This document shows positions 8,728-17,775 of a stretch of 64,000 nucleotides of DNA, piece after piece; the stretch's first letter is position 1; every line of letters begins with the position of its first letter. Source of the DNA: CAVVPY01 sp963750295 (lineage in GTDB: Bacteria > Actinomycetota > Actinomycetes > Mycobacteriales > Jatrophihabitantaceae); contig CAVVPY010000001.1 in assembly GCA_963750295.1 (NCBI GenBank), positions 1,116,001 to 1,180,000 on the forward strand, given 5' to 3'. The notes under the pieces were generated by a model. It saw nothing but the letters and a program-made list of their open reading frames with translations. It had not been told where the DNA came from and did not search any database. Made by a program: the position numbers and the translations under genes.

Positions 8728-10623
8728 ATGAACTTCTTCGAGCGGCAGCGCGCTGCCCGCGGCACGACCGTCAAACTCGTGCTGCTCTTCACCACCGCTG
8801 TGGTCGCGATCATTGCCGCGATCGACGCGCTTGTCGTCGTGCTCGCGCGACAGCAGCCCGTGTCGACCGTGGTGGGGTACGTGATCGCCGCGTCGGCCGG
8901 AACGGTGCTGCTGATCTCACTCGGCACGCTGTCCAAGATGCTGGCACTGCGAGCCGGCGGTGCTGCGGTGGCGCTGTCAGTGGGCGCAGTGCCGATCGAT
9001 CCCACGACGAGCGATCCGCGGCTGCGGCGCTTCGTCAACGTAGTGGAGGAGATGTCGATCGCGTCCGGCGTGCCGGTGCCGCGGTTGTTCGTCCTGGAGC
9101 AGGAGGACGGCATCAATGCGTTCGCCGCGGGCTACGCACCGGCCGATGCGGCGATCACCGTGACCGCGGGGGCTCTGCGGCGGCTCAACCGCGACGAGTT
9201 GCAGGGCGTCATCGGCCACGAGTTCAGCCATGTGCTCAATGGCGACATGCGGCTGAACGTCAGGCTGATCGGGCTGCTCAACGGCATCCTGCTGCTCGGC
9301 CTGGTCGGGCTGCGGTTCCTGCAGTTCGGGGGCGGGCGCGGCGACTCGAAGAAGGGCAATCCGATCCTGATCATCGCGATCGCCCTGCTGATCTTCGGCT
9401 TCATCGGCCAGTTCTTCGCGGGACTGATCCAGGCGGCGGTGAGCCGGCAGCGTGAGTGGCTGGCCGATGCCTCCTCGGTCCAGTTCACCCGCCAGAGCGC
9501 GGGTCTGGTGGGTGCACTGAAGAAGATCGCCGGTCTGCCGGCCGGCTCGGCGCTGCACGATGCGCACAGCCAGAAGCAGATCAGCCACATGCTCTTCGGG
9601 GACGGCACGTCGTCGATGAGCCGGCTCTACGCCACGCACCCGCCACTGGTGGAGCGGATCGCGGCCCTCGACCCGACCTTCAACCCGGACGAGGTCCGCC
9701 AACTGCAGCAGCGATGGTCCGCGCAACCACCGGACGGGCTCGCCGAGGACGCCGCGCTCGGGCTGGTCGCGGCGGCGCCGCCGGCGCCCCCCAGCCCGGC
9801 CGCGCCGCTCGACCCGGCTGCCGTCATAGCCCGGGTCGGGACGTTCTCGGTCGCCGACCTCGACCGCGGCCGAGCGATCAGCGCGCAGATCCCGCCGCAG
9901 TTCCGGCAGCTGGCAATGCAGGGCAGCACCGCAGTCCCGCTCGTCGTCGCGCTGCTGCTCGATGAGCGGGCCGACGTTCGTCAGCGTCAGCTCGCGACGG
10001 TGCGCAACCGACTGGGCGGCGCGATGGCCGACTCGGTCACCGGACTCGAGGCGTCGCTCGACTGGCTGCCGCCACTGCTCCGGTTGCCGGTGGTGTCGCT
10101 CGCCGCGCCCGTGGTCACGGCACGCCCGGTCGCCGACCTAGATGCGCTCGCGGGCACGCTGGAGGAACTGGCCGCGGCGGACGGTTCGATCACGCTGTTT
10201 GAGTACTGCCTGACGCGGCTGGTCGCGAGCTACATCCACGACGTCCGCGATCCGGCCGGGCGCGCCCGGCCGGGACGAGCTGCCCTTGCTCCGGTCCAGG
10301 ACGCGGCGCTGACCCTGCTCGCGGTGGTCGCCGCCGCCGGCAACGCCGATCACGCTGCGGCCGAACGTGCTTTCCGGGCCGCCGCAGGGCACCTGGTGCC
10401 GCGCAGCGCGCCGCCGCAGTACCGCGTACCGGCCGACTGCGCCGCCGCCCTGGACGGCGGCTGGGCAGCGCTCGATGCGCTCGACCCGCGCCACAAGCAG
10501 CAACTGGTTGAGGCGATCGTGGTGGCCGTGCGCGACGACGGCATCGTCGCCGTGGCCGAGGCTGAATTGCTGCGTACGGCCTGCGCGCTCCTGCACTGCC
10601 CGCTACCTGCCGTGCTGGGCTGA
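8728..10623 (+). CDS. M48 family membrane zinc metalloprotease, HtpX-like, with long C-terminal domain
   Basis: 631 residues. Two membrane spans (about 14-35, 48-70), catalytic HEFSH (164-168) in VIGHEFSHVLNGD, two further spans (about 185-235), then EWLADASSVQFTR with the third zinc ligand Glu. The protease part ends near residue 335 at THPPLVERIAALDP. The remaining roughly 290 residues are Ala/Leu-rich and helical, much longer than E. coli HtpX (about 290 in total), with no domain I recognise. It follows lemA closely, a common pairing in bacterial envelopes. Expected role: degradation of damaged membrane proteins. Confidence 0.92.
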   Translation: MNFFERQRAARGTTVKLVLLFTTAVVAIIAAIDALVVVLARQQPVSTVVGYVIAASAGTVLLISLGTLSKMLALRAGGAAVALSVGAVPIDPTTSDPRLRRFVNVVEEMSIASGVPVPRLFVLEQEDGINAFAAGYAPADAAITVTAGALRRLNRDELQGVIGHEFSHVLNGDMRLNVRLIGLLNGILLLGLVGLRFLQFGGGRGDSKKGNPILIIAIALLIFGFIGQFFAGLIQAAVSRQREWLADASSVQFTRQSAGLVGALKKIAGLPAGSALHDAHSQKQISHMLFGDGTSSMSRLYATHPPLVERIAALDPTFNPDEVRQLQQRWSAQPPDGLAEDAALGLVAAAPPAPPSPAAPLDPAAVIARVGTFSVADLDRGRAISAQIPPQFRQLAMQGSTAVPLVVALLLDERADVRQRQLATVRNRLGGAMADSVTGLEASLDWLPPLLRLPVVSLAAPVVTARPVADLDALAGTLEELAAADGSITLFEYCLTRLVASYIHDVRDPAGRARPGRAALAPVQDAALTLLAVVAAAGNADHAAAERAFRAAAGHLVPRSAPPQYRVPADCAAALDGGWAALDALDPRHKQQLVEAIVVAVRDDGIVAVAEAELLRTACALLHCPLPAVLG

Positions 10624-10628
10624 TCCGG

Positions 10629-11369
10629 TCAGGAGTTCCGTTCCGCCGGGCTCGGGCCGGCGCCTTCGATGACCAGGGCCTCGGCGAGCGGTTTGCGCTC
10701 GAGAGCAGGCACTTCCGCATCGCGGGCCGGGTAGCCGACCGGGAACAGGATGAACGGCCGCTCGTTCGATGGCCGCCGCAGCACCTCGTTGAGGAAGGTC
10801 ATCGGATTGGGAGTGTGGGTGAGCGTGGCCAGGCCCATCGTGTGCAGGGCCGCGATGAACAGTCCACATGCGATGCCGACGCTCTCGTTCACGTAGTAGT
10901 TCTTGCGCATCCTGCCGTCGGGCTGCGGAGTGTGCTTCTGCGCGAAGGCGACGACGACCCACGGGGCGATGTCGAGGAAGTCCTTGTGCTCGTCGGTCTC
11001 GAGGCGGGCCAGCGAGCGAAGCCACTCGGGCACCTCGCGTTCGCGGTAGAACGCCCGCTCCTCGCGCTCGGCGGCCAACCGGATCCGGTGCTTGATCTCC
11101 GCGTCCGCGGTCGCCACGAAGGTCCACGGTTGGAAGTGCGCGCCCGACGGCGCGGTGTTGGCCGCGGCAACGGCCAGCTCGATCATTTCCTGCGGGACCG
11201 GGGCATCGCTGAAGAACCGCACACTGCGCCGTCCGGCGAGGAACGCGCAGAACTCACGGCCGCGTCGAATGCCCTCATCCACGGCGACGACCGGGGGACG
11301 GTAGGGCACGAACGGGTAGGTGTGCTCGCGTGTCGGCTCGATCCAGTAGCTGACCGCTTCGACTGGCAT
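10629..11369 (-). CDS. Nitroreductase-family flavoprotein, iodotyrosine deiodinase-like
   Basis: 246 residues from ATG 11369; GGGGAG lies 9-14 bp upstream. FMN-binding RRSVRFFSDAPVP opens the fold, followed by NTAPSGAHFQPWTF, a combination characteristic of the iodotyrosine-deiodinase-like subgroup, and later FILFPVGYPARDAEVP. The family uses FMN to reduce nitro groups, quinones or halogenated phenols. The lid segment FLDIAPWVVVAFAQKH is present. The in-frame TTG at 11393 is a less likely start. Convergent with the M48 gene (5 bp between stops). Confidence 0.88.
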   Translation of the reverse strand: MPVEAVSYWIEPTREHTYPFVPYRPPVVAVDEGIRRGREFCAFLAGRRSVRFFSDAPVPQEMIELAVAAANTAPSGAHFQPWTFVATADAEIKHRIRLAAEREERAFYREREVPEWLRSLARLETDEHKDFLDIAPWVVVAFAQKHTPQPDGRMRKNYYVNESVGIACGLFIAALHTMGLATLTHTPNPMTFLNEVLRRPSNERPFILFPVGYPARDAEVPALERKPLAEALVIEGAGPSPAERNS

Positions 11370-11452
11370 CTGAGCGACTCCCCACGCCGGCAACGCCCGA
11401 CTTGCTCCGTGAGCTCACGACGATAGCCGCGGGACGGGCGACCACAGGTCGC

Positions 11453-12775
11453 TCAGGGGCCGTGCGGGACCGTGAGTTCGACGAGCGCGCCGCCGTCCAC
11501 GCCCCGGCCGATGCGCAGGTGACCGCCGTGACTGTCGACGACCGCGGCCACTAGGCGCAATCCGAGGCCGGATCCGTCCAGCTCGCTCGGATCGAAGCCA
11601 GGGCCGTTGTCGGTGACGGCGATCCTGACCTCGTCCTCTGCCCAGGCGCCGGTGAGCAGCACCCGGCCACCATGCGGTGTGTGGCGCAAGGCGTTGGCCA
11701 CCAGATTCGTGAGTGCCTGTCGAAGCCGAACCGGATCGGCCTCGACCGTCCGGGCCGGGGCCGACACCTCGAGCTCAATCCGGCCCGCGTGCGCCTGAGC
11801 CGCGAACAGCCGGGCCACCGATCCGAGCAGCTCGTCCAGGGGAACCGGGACGCGCTGCACCGGCAACCGGCCGTCGGCCGCGCGGGCCAGCACCAGCAGA
11901 TCATCGGCCAGCCGGGCCAACCGGTCGGTCTCCTGCGAGACGCTCTGCAGCGCGGCGGTGAGTTCCTCCGGTGTACGTCGGCGCCGCAGGGCCAGGTCGA
12001 CCTCGGCACGCAGCGCCGCGAGCGGCGTCCGCAGTTCATGTCCGGCATGTTCGAGGAACGCGCGCTCACCGGCCATCGAGTGGGCCAGCCGGTCAAGCAT
12101 GTCGTTGAGGGTGAGCGCCAACCGCTGCACCTCGTCTCGGGTGCGGGGGACGCTCAGCCGCCGGTCGAGCCCGGAGGCCGTGATCGCCGAGGCTTGCACG
12201 CGGAGCCGTTCGATCGGCCGCAATGCCCAGCCGGCGACGAGCCACGCAGCCAGGCAGGCGAGCGCAATCGCGACCGGCCCGCCGATCAGCAGCACCTCCG
12301 CCAGTTCGTGCAGCGCGTCGCGCCGGTCGGCCGTCGAGGCACCGACGATCACGATGTCGCGCGATCCGGCCACCGGGACAGCGAGCAGGCGAGCCGACCC
12401 GGCGACGCCGGGCACCGCGCGACTCAGAAAGACGGGAGTGTCGATCCGCGCGAGTTCCGAGCGATCGAGCAGCGGCGAGGCGAATCCGCGAGTGGCGCTG
12501 CGGACCGTCCCGTCCCGCGACAGCACCTGGACGAACGCCTCGGTCGGCTCCTGCAGGCGCCGGTCCGGAGTGAGGACCTGTGGGGACGGCAGGGTCTGGA
12601 GCACGCTCACTGCGCGGAACCGCAGCGCCGAGTCGATCTCGTCCTCGAGGGCGATGCCCATGGCCCGGTAGGCGAGCACCGAGACGGCGCTGAGCAGCAC
12701 GAGCATCACCGCGCCGAACGCCGCGGCGACGCGGGCCCTAACGGGTGCTCGCACCGGCTCGACGCGAGACGTCAT
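11453..12775 (-). CDS. Sensor histidine kinase of a two-component pair
   Basis: 440 residues. First membrane span about 18-38, an extracytoplasmic sensor of about 115 residues, second span about 155-178, HAMP region ALRPIERLRVQ, then the dimerisation box EHAGHELRTPL with the phosphorylatable His. The ATPase lobe has N box NLVANALRHT, G1 VTDNGPGF and G2 GSGLGLRLV. The H-box reads HAGHELRTPL instead of the usual DASHELRTPL, but keeps His-Glu-Leu-Arg-Thr-Pro. ATG 12775 lies inside the regulator gene (38-bp overlap), so the pair is coupled. The stimulus is unknown. Confidence 0.93.
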   Translation of the reverse strand: MTSRVEPVRAPVRARVAAAFGAVMLVLLSAVSVLAYRAMGIALEDEIDSALRFRAVSVLQTLPSPQVLTPDRRLQEPTEAFVQVLSRDGTVRSATRGFASPLLDRSELARIDTPVFLSRAVPGVAGSARLLAVPVAGSRDIVIVGASTADRRDALHELAEVLLIGGPVAIALACLAAWLVAGWALRPIERLRVQASAITASGLDRRLSVPRTRDEVQRLALTLNDMLDRLAHSMAGERAFLEHAGHELRTPLAALRAEVDLALRRRRTPEELTAALQSVSQETDRLARLADDLLVLARAADGRLPVQRVPVPLDELLGSVARLFAAQAHAGRIELEVSAPARTVEADPVRLRQALTNLVANALRHTPHGGRVLLTGAWAEDEVRIAVTDNGPGFDPSELDGSGLGLRLVAAVVDSHGGHLRIGRGVDGGALVELTVPHGP

Positions 12776-13439
12776 CGTAGAGGCGATACCCGGCGCCGCG
12801 GACGGTGATCAGCGAGGACCGGCCGAAGGGACGGTCGATCTTCTCGCGCAGGTACGCGACGTACACGTTCACCACGTGCAGGTCGCCGTCGTAGGCGCTG
12901 TCCCACACGTGTTCGACGATCCTCGTGCGGCTCAACACCTCACCGCTGTTGCGCATGAGGTACTCCAGCAGGGCGAATTCCTTGGCGGTCAGCTCGATGG
13001 GCTGATCGCCGCGGTGCACCTCGCGGGTCGCCGGATCCAGCCGCAGATCGCCCACCTCGAGCAAGGACGGCCGCGGAACGGCGTCTCGTCGGACCAGTGC
13101 ACGCAGCCTCGCGACGAGCTCGGCGAAGGCGAACGGTTTGACGAGGTAGTCGTCGGCACCGACATCGAGGCCACGCACCCGATGTTCCACGCCGTCCAGT
13201 GCGGTGAGCATCAGCACGGGTGTCCAGCAGCCCGCGGAACGCAGTCGCCGGCACAGCGTGATGCCGTCGACATCGGGCAGACCGAGGTCGAGCACGACAG
13301 CGTCGTACTCGACCTCGGTCGCGCGCCACAGGCCGTCCTCGCCGCTACCGGTCGCGTCGACGGCATAGCCGTCTTCGACGAGCCCGCGGCGCAACAGCTC
13401 ACGCAGCTTCGCGTCGTCCTCGATCACCAACAACCGCAC
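12738..13439 (-). CDS. OmpR/PhoB-family response regulator
   Basis: About 233 residues from GTG 13439, preceded by GGTGA at 5 bp; GTG 13448 would add three residues. Receiver domain: IEDD acidic pair, VVLDLGLPDVDG with the phospho-acceptor Asp, MLTAL and KPF with the switch Thr and Lys. The winged helix has LTAKEFALLEYLMRN and VNVYVAYLREKID plus ITVRGAGYRL. It controls genes in answer to the kinase that overlaps its 3' end; targets cannot be told from sequence. The secreted-protein gene lies 40 bp upstream on the same strand and might share its transcript. Confidence 0.93.
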   Translation of the reverse strand: MRLLVIEDDAKLRELLRRGLVEDGYAVDATGSGEDGLWRATEVEYDAVVLDLGLPDVDGITLCRRLRSAGCWTPVLMLTALDGVEHRVRGLDVGADDYLVKPFAFAELVARLRALVRRDAVPRPSLLEVGDLRLDPATREVHRGDQPIELTAKEFALLEYLMRNSGEVLSRTRIVEHVWDSAYDGDLHVVNVYVAYLREKIDRPFGRSSLITVRGAGYRLYDDVSRRAGASTR

Positions 13440-13479
13440 AGTCGTCACCGTCCGTGCGTCAGTATCGCCGGGATCGGAG

Positions 13480-14244
13480 TCAGCGGACCACGTCAACGAG
13501 CACCAGCGTTTCGACCGGTCCCTTCACGGCTTTCTCCACGACCTCGCCGATGCCGTACGCATACACCTTGTTGTCCACGACGTTCGGCTCGAGCGCGGTG
13601 GTCTCGCGGGTGCGCAGCGCGTTGACGTACGTCCCGTACGGCACGCTGATCCGCGCGTGGAGCGACACCGCCGAGTACTGATCCTCGGCGTTGCCGGGCG
13701 ACCATTCCTGCCGGAACTTGCGGCCGAGCTGCGGTCGCGCCTGCATGAACACGCCAGGTTCGGCGCCCTGGACGCCTGCGTGGAATGAGCCTTCCCGGGA
13801 GACGACGTGACCGTTGCGGTCGAGTTCAGCGGTGTCCTCGCCGAAGTACCAGACGTTGCCGCAGTCATCCTGTGCGTAGTAGTCCGACGTCCGCTCCTCC
13901 AGCCTGCCGTCGAGCAGCAGTCGGTCGAGGACAACCCGCGTGCGGACTCCGTCGATGACCCGCGTCCGCCGCGACGGGGCGAAGATGTCGATCGCGTGCT
14001 TGCCGTCCTTGCGTCCTGAGTAGACGTAGGTGGTGCCCGGCGGAAGCGGGAACCACGGGTTGTTGACGTTCGCACTGAATCGTGTCGGATCGATACGCGG
14101 GTGGTAATCGGCGCCCGGCCCGAACACGGGCAGCGGACATCCGGCGGTGTGCGGTGCGGTCGGCGACGCGGCAGAAGCGGTGATCGGCGCCGCGATGGTG
14201 CCAACGGCCAGCGCGATTGCGGCGATGGCGGTGCGGGGTTTCAT
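13480..14244 (-). CDS. Secreted protein of unknown function
   Basis: 254 residues from ATG 14244, with ribosome site GAGGAGA 6 bp upstream. A Sec signal peptide MKPRTAIAAIALAVGTIAAP ends near residue 26-30 (AlaSerAla). The mature part begins with a Cys and Pro-rich stretch and contains FSANVNNPWFPLPPGTTYVY, then a beta-rich region with VWYFGEDTAELDRNG, DYYAQDDCGNVWYF and EWSPGNAEDQYSAV. Similar signal-peptide proteins occur in other actinomycetes without an assigned role. Two Cys could form one disulfide. It precedes the two-component genes on the same strand and could be linked to their stimulus; that is conjecture. Confidence 0.8.
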   Translation of the reverse strand: MKPRTAIAAIALAVGTIAAPITASAASPTAPHTAGCPLPVFGPGADYHPRIDPTRFSANVNNPWFPLPPGTTYVYSGRKDGKHAIDIFAPSRRTRVIDGVRTRVVLDRLLLDGRLEERTSDYYAQDDCGNVWYFGEDTAELDRNGHVVSREGSFHAGVQGAEPGVFMQARPQLGRKFRQEWSPGNAEDQYSAVSLHARISVPYGTYVNALRTRETTALEPNVVDNKVYAYGIGEVVEKAVKGPVETLVLVDVVR

Positions 14245-14360
14245 AAGCTCTCCTCGATTGTCGCTTGCATGACGAACGGACCGTAGATCGGCAAAGGTCA
14301 GAGAACCGTCAGTACCGCGATAGGCCAGGCGCGTCACGCGCCGTCCCGTAGCCTGGCGGC

Positions 14361-15892
14361 ATGAGCGTTCGCCGGGTCATGGGCACGGAGGTCGAGTACG
14401 GCGTCAGCCTGCCCGGCCAGCCCACCGCGAACGCGATGCTGCTCAGCGCCCAGATCGTCAACGCCTACGCGACCGCGCTGCCGGCCGGCCGCGCCCGGCG
14501 GGCCAGCTGGGACTTCGAGGAAGAGTCGCCGCTTCGGGATGCTCGCGGCTTCGACCTCGGCGGCAGTGGCAGCGTCGCCCAGGAGTTCATCGACGCCGAA
14601 GAGGACACCGGGATGGCGAACGTCATCCTGCCCAACGGGGCCAGGCTCTACGTCGACCACGCGCATCCCGAGTACTCCAGCCCCGAGGTGACGAACCCGC
14701 TGGACGTGGTGCGCTGGGACAAGGCCGGCGAGCTGGTGATGCTCGAGGCGGTCCGCCGGGTCGCGTCGATGCCAGGACGTCAGCGACTCCGATCAACCTG
14801 TACAAGAACAACACCGACAACAAGGGTGCCTCCTACGGCGCGCACGAGAACTACCTGTGCGCGCGCGAGACCCCGTTCGCCTCGCTCGTGCGCCACCTCG
14901 TCCCGTTCTTCGTCACCCGCCAGGTGATGTGCGGCGCCGGGCGCGTCGGGACCGGACAGGACGGGCGCGGGACCGGCTTCCAGCTCAGCCAGCGGGCCGA
15001 CTTCTTCGAGGTCGAGGTCGGGCTCGAGACCACGCTGAAGCGGCCGATCGTGAACACCCGCGACGAGCCGCACGCCGACGCCGACCGGTACCGGCGGCTG
15101 CACGTGATCATCGGCGATGCGAACCTCGCCGAGATCTCGACGTACCTGAAGGTCGGGACGACGGCGCTCGTCCTGGCGATGATCGAGGCGGGCTTCCTCG
15201 CCGACGATCTCGGCATCGCCCAGCCGGTGCGCGAACTGCACGAGGTCAGTCACGACCCCTCGCTCGCGGCACGCCGATCCAGCTCGCCGACGGCCGGACG
15301 ATCACCGCGCTGGACCTGCAGGGGGAGTACCTCGACCGCGCGCGCAAGTTCGTCGACGACCGGATGGGCGACGACGCCGACGAGCAGACCAGCGACGTGC
15401 TCGCCCGGTGGGAGTCGGTGCTGGCGCGGCTCGCGTCCGACCCGATGCAGCTGGCCGGCGAGCTCGACTGGGTCGCGAAGCTGCGGCTGCTCAACGGTTA
15501 CCGCGACCGGGACGGGCTGGACTGGGACGCACCGCGGCTGCAGCTGATCGACCTGCAGTACTCCGACATCCGTCCTGAGAAGGGGCTCTATCACCGGCTG
15601 GTCGCGCGCGGCGCGATGACAGACGCTGCTCGCGCCCGGAGCCGCGCGCGCTGCTGTCGACAGCCCGCCCGAGGACACTCGCGCGTACTTCCGCGGCGAG
15701 TGCCTGCGCCGGTACGGCACCGCCGTGGCCGCGGCCTCCTGGGATTCGGTGATCTTCGACGTCGGACGCGAGTCCCTCGTCCGCGTGCCGATGCTCGAGC
15801 CGCTGCGCGGCACGAAGGCGCACGTCAGCGAACTGCTCGACCGGTCACCGACGGCTCAGGCGCTCATCGACGCGCTCGTCGGCCCGAGTTGA
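14361..15892 (+). CDS. dop: Pup deamidase/depupylase Dop, interrupted by three frameshifts
   Basis: The full extent encodes a Dop of normal length (about 510 codons) in three frames. It starts MSVRRVMGTEVEYGVSLPGQ with the catalytic GTE-EYG segment and contains DHAHPEYSSPE. A lost base near 14775 leads into INLYKNNTDNKGASYGAHEN, another near 15275 into QLADGRTITALDLQGEYLD, and an extra base near 15622 into LAPGAARAAVDSPPEDTRAY, ending IDALVGPS. Dop deamidates Pup-Gln to Pup-Glu and removes Pup from proteins. Conservation on both sides of each break suggests sequence errors, but a pseudogene is possible. Pup, prcB, prcA and pafA do not follow as they usually do. The 3' end overlaps the convergent MFS gene by 48 bp. 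Confidence 0.85.
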
Positions 15893-17122
15893 GTAGCGCG
15901 CGAGCGCCGGGAAGCTGAGGGCGACCAGTGCCGCCCCGACGGTGGCGGCCAGCCCGCCCGATACCGCGCTGAACCCGGGGGAGGTGAATCCGGCGACAAC
16001 GCCGGCGCGGAAGTTCCCGACCTGCGGAAAGCCGGCGCCCACTACCATCTCGGCCGCGCTGATGCGGCCCCGGTACGAATCGGGCGTCGCTACCTGAATG
16101 ATCGTCGACCGCAGCACGACGCTGGTGACGTCGGCCACGCCCGCGATCGCCAGAAGCGTGAGGGTCGGGGCGAGTGCGTTTACCGCGCCGAAGCCGGCGA
16201 GCGCCGCACCCCAAACCGCGCCGGCGAGGAGCATTGCCCGGCCCTGCCGATGCACGTGGCTGAGCGGCCCGGAGAAGACGGTGCCGATGATCCCTCCGAT
16301 CGCGACGCTCGCGCTTAGCAAACCCAGTGTGCGTGGCGAACCGCCGAAGCGTTCGTCGTTGATCGCGGGGAACAGCGCGAACGGCATGGCCAGAACCGTG
16401 GCGCTGAGATCGGCGAGAAGCGCGCCGGACAGCACGCGGCTGCCGGCCAGAAATCGCAGACCGTCGGTTACCGCGCGGACGCCCGGCCGCAGCGGTTCCC
16501 CCTCGGGACGCATCGACGGCAACCGGTAGGTGGCGTACAGCGCCGCACCGAAGGTGCTGGCATCGATGAGGTAGCACGTCTCGAGTCCGCCGACCGGCAC
16601 GATCAGGCCGGCGAGCATCGGTCCGGTCACCATCGACAGGTGCATCGTCAGCATGGTCAGCGCCATGCCCGCCGGAAGGAGTTCCCTGCGCAGCAGCCGC
16701 GGCATGAACGTCCGCCGGGCGGGACCGTTGACGGATGCCAACAGCGACTCAACGCCGGTGAGTGCGTAGAGCAACCAGAGTTGGTTGACACCGGCGATTG
16801 CCTGGACCGCGAAGAGGATAGAGACCGCCATGAGGCAACTCTGGGTCACCAGCACCAACGCACGTCGATCAACAGCATCGACGATCGCTCCGCCGAACAG
16901 CCCGAATGTTATCGCCGGCACAGCCATCGCGAGCCCGACGCCACCGACCGCGATCGACGACCCGGTGATGAGATACACCTGCAGGCTGACGGCGAACATC
17001 GTCATCCCGGTCCCGACGCCAGACAGCGTCGACCCGATCCACAACCGGCGGTAGGCGGGTGACTCACGCAGCGGACGAAGGTCAGCCAGTACCCGCCGCC
17101 GGGCGCCGTTGACCTCAGCCAC
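15845..17122 (-). CDS. MFS transporter, EntS-like drug/siderophore exporter type
   Basis: 425 residues from GTG 17122, with about twelve membrane spans. The N-terminal half carries YRRLWIGSTLSGVGTGMTMFA and the loop FGGAIVDAVDRRALV (motif A-like, Asp-Arg-Arg). The mid-protein loop has LPSMRPEGEPLRPGVRAVTDG, as in the EntS/TetV-like subgroup. Cargo unknown; exporters with a MarR partner often remove toxic small molecules. GTG 17122 overlaps the MarR stop by 8 bp, so regulator and pump form one operon. Confidence 0.88.
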   Translation of the reverse strand: MAEVNGARRRVLADLRPLRESPAYRRLWIGSTLSGVGTGMTMFAVSLQVYLITGSSIAVGGVGLAMAVPAITFGLFGGAIVDAVDRRALVLVTQSCLMAVSILFAVQAIAGVNQLWLLYALTGVESLLASVNGPARRTFMPRLLRRELLPAGMALTMLTMHLSMVTGPMLAGLIVPVGGLETCYLIDASTFGAALYATYRLPSMRPEGEPLRPGVRAVTDGLRFLAGSRVLSGALLADLSATVLAMPFALFPAINDERFGGSPRTLGLLSASVAIGGIIGTVFSGPLSHVHRQGRAMLLAGAVWGAALAGFGAVNALAPTLTLLAIAGVADVTSVVLRSTIIQVATPDSYRGRISAAEMVVGAGFPQVGNFRAGVVAGFTSPGFSAVSGGLAATVGAALVALSFPALARYSTRADERVDERLSRR

Positions 17123-17645
17123 GACGCGGCGCCCTGCCGAGCAGAGCTGTGCGGTACCTGCTTCGCGGCAACTCGGCGGCGGCGTCAGCAATGCGGTCGC
17201 GGAACGAGCGCCGGCGCAACGCTTCGGCAAGCTCGACCGCGATCTGCTCGAGCGGCACCGACAATTCCTCGCCGAGGGCATCGATCGCCTTCGAGGTAGC
17301 CGTCCACTCGGCCTGGATTCGTGGCATCAGCGTCAGCGACCGGTCGGTGAGCTCCACCAGGCGTTGCCGCGCGTCCGTGGCGCCCGCCTCCAGCCGGACC
17401 AGCTCACGATTGACCATCTCCGAAACGGTCTGGCTGGCCGCCGAGTGCGTCACGTGAATCGCCGTCGCGATGTCGCCGATGGTCATCGGTCCTCGGCTGT
17501 CTACGAGACGTAGCACTGCTGAGAACCGCGGCCGGTAGTCGTCCAAGCCCAGATCGAGGAGGGCGCGGCCGACGTCGGCATCCATCTCGGCGAGAGCGGC
17601 GGTCAGTCGCGTCCCGAACGCACCGGTGAGCGGCTTCGACGGCAC
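17115..17645 (-). CDS. MarR-family transcriptional regulator
   Basis: 176 residues from GTG 17645. The winged helix-turn-helix covers about residues 45-110: RGPMTIGDIATAIHVTHSAASQTVSEMV is the recognition part, followed by the wing GATDARQRLVELTDRSLTL. Flanking helices for dimerisation are present. It probably represses itself and the overlapping MFS gene until a ligand binds. The upstream gap 17646-17690 is unusually AT-rich (AATATAACAGTTCTTAAGCAATT) and is the likely operator/promoter region. Confidence 0.9.
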   Translation of the reverse strand: MPSKPLTGAFGTRLTAALAEMDADVGRALLDLGLDDYRPRFSAVLRLVDSRGPMTIGDIATAIHVTHSAASQTVSEMVNRELVRLEAGATDARQRLVELTDRSLTLMPRIQAEWTATSKAIDALGEELSVPLEQIAVELAEALRRRSFRDRIADAAAELPRSRYRTALLGRAPRRG

Positions 17646-17775
17646 AGCCGGGAAATATAACAGTTCTTAAGCAATTCCGGCCGAAGCGGCTCGGTCAGGT
17701 CGCGACTGGATCTCGCGCGATACGTTATTTGAACCAAATGTCTGGGAAGCGTAGATAGTCGGAACGGGGTTGCGC

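Noticed and set aside
17670..17690. CTTAAG-centred sequence as a MarR operator
   Set aside because: Flanks outside the central 6 bp do not form a convincing inverted repeat.
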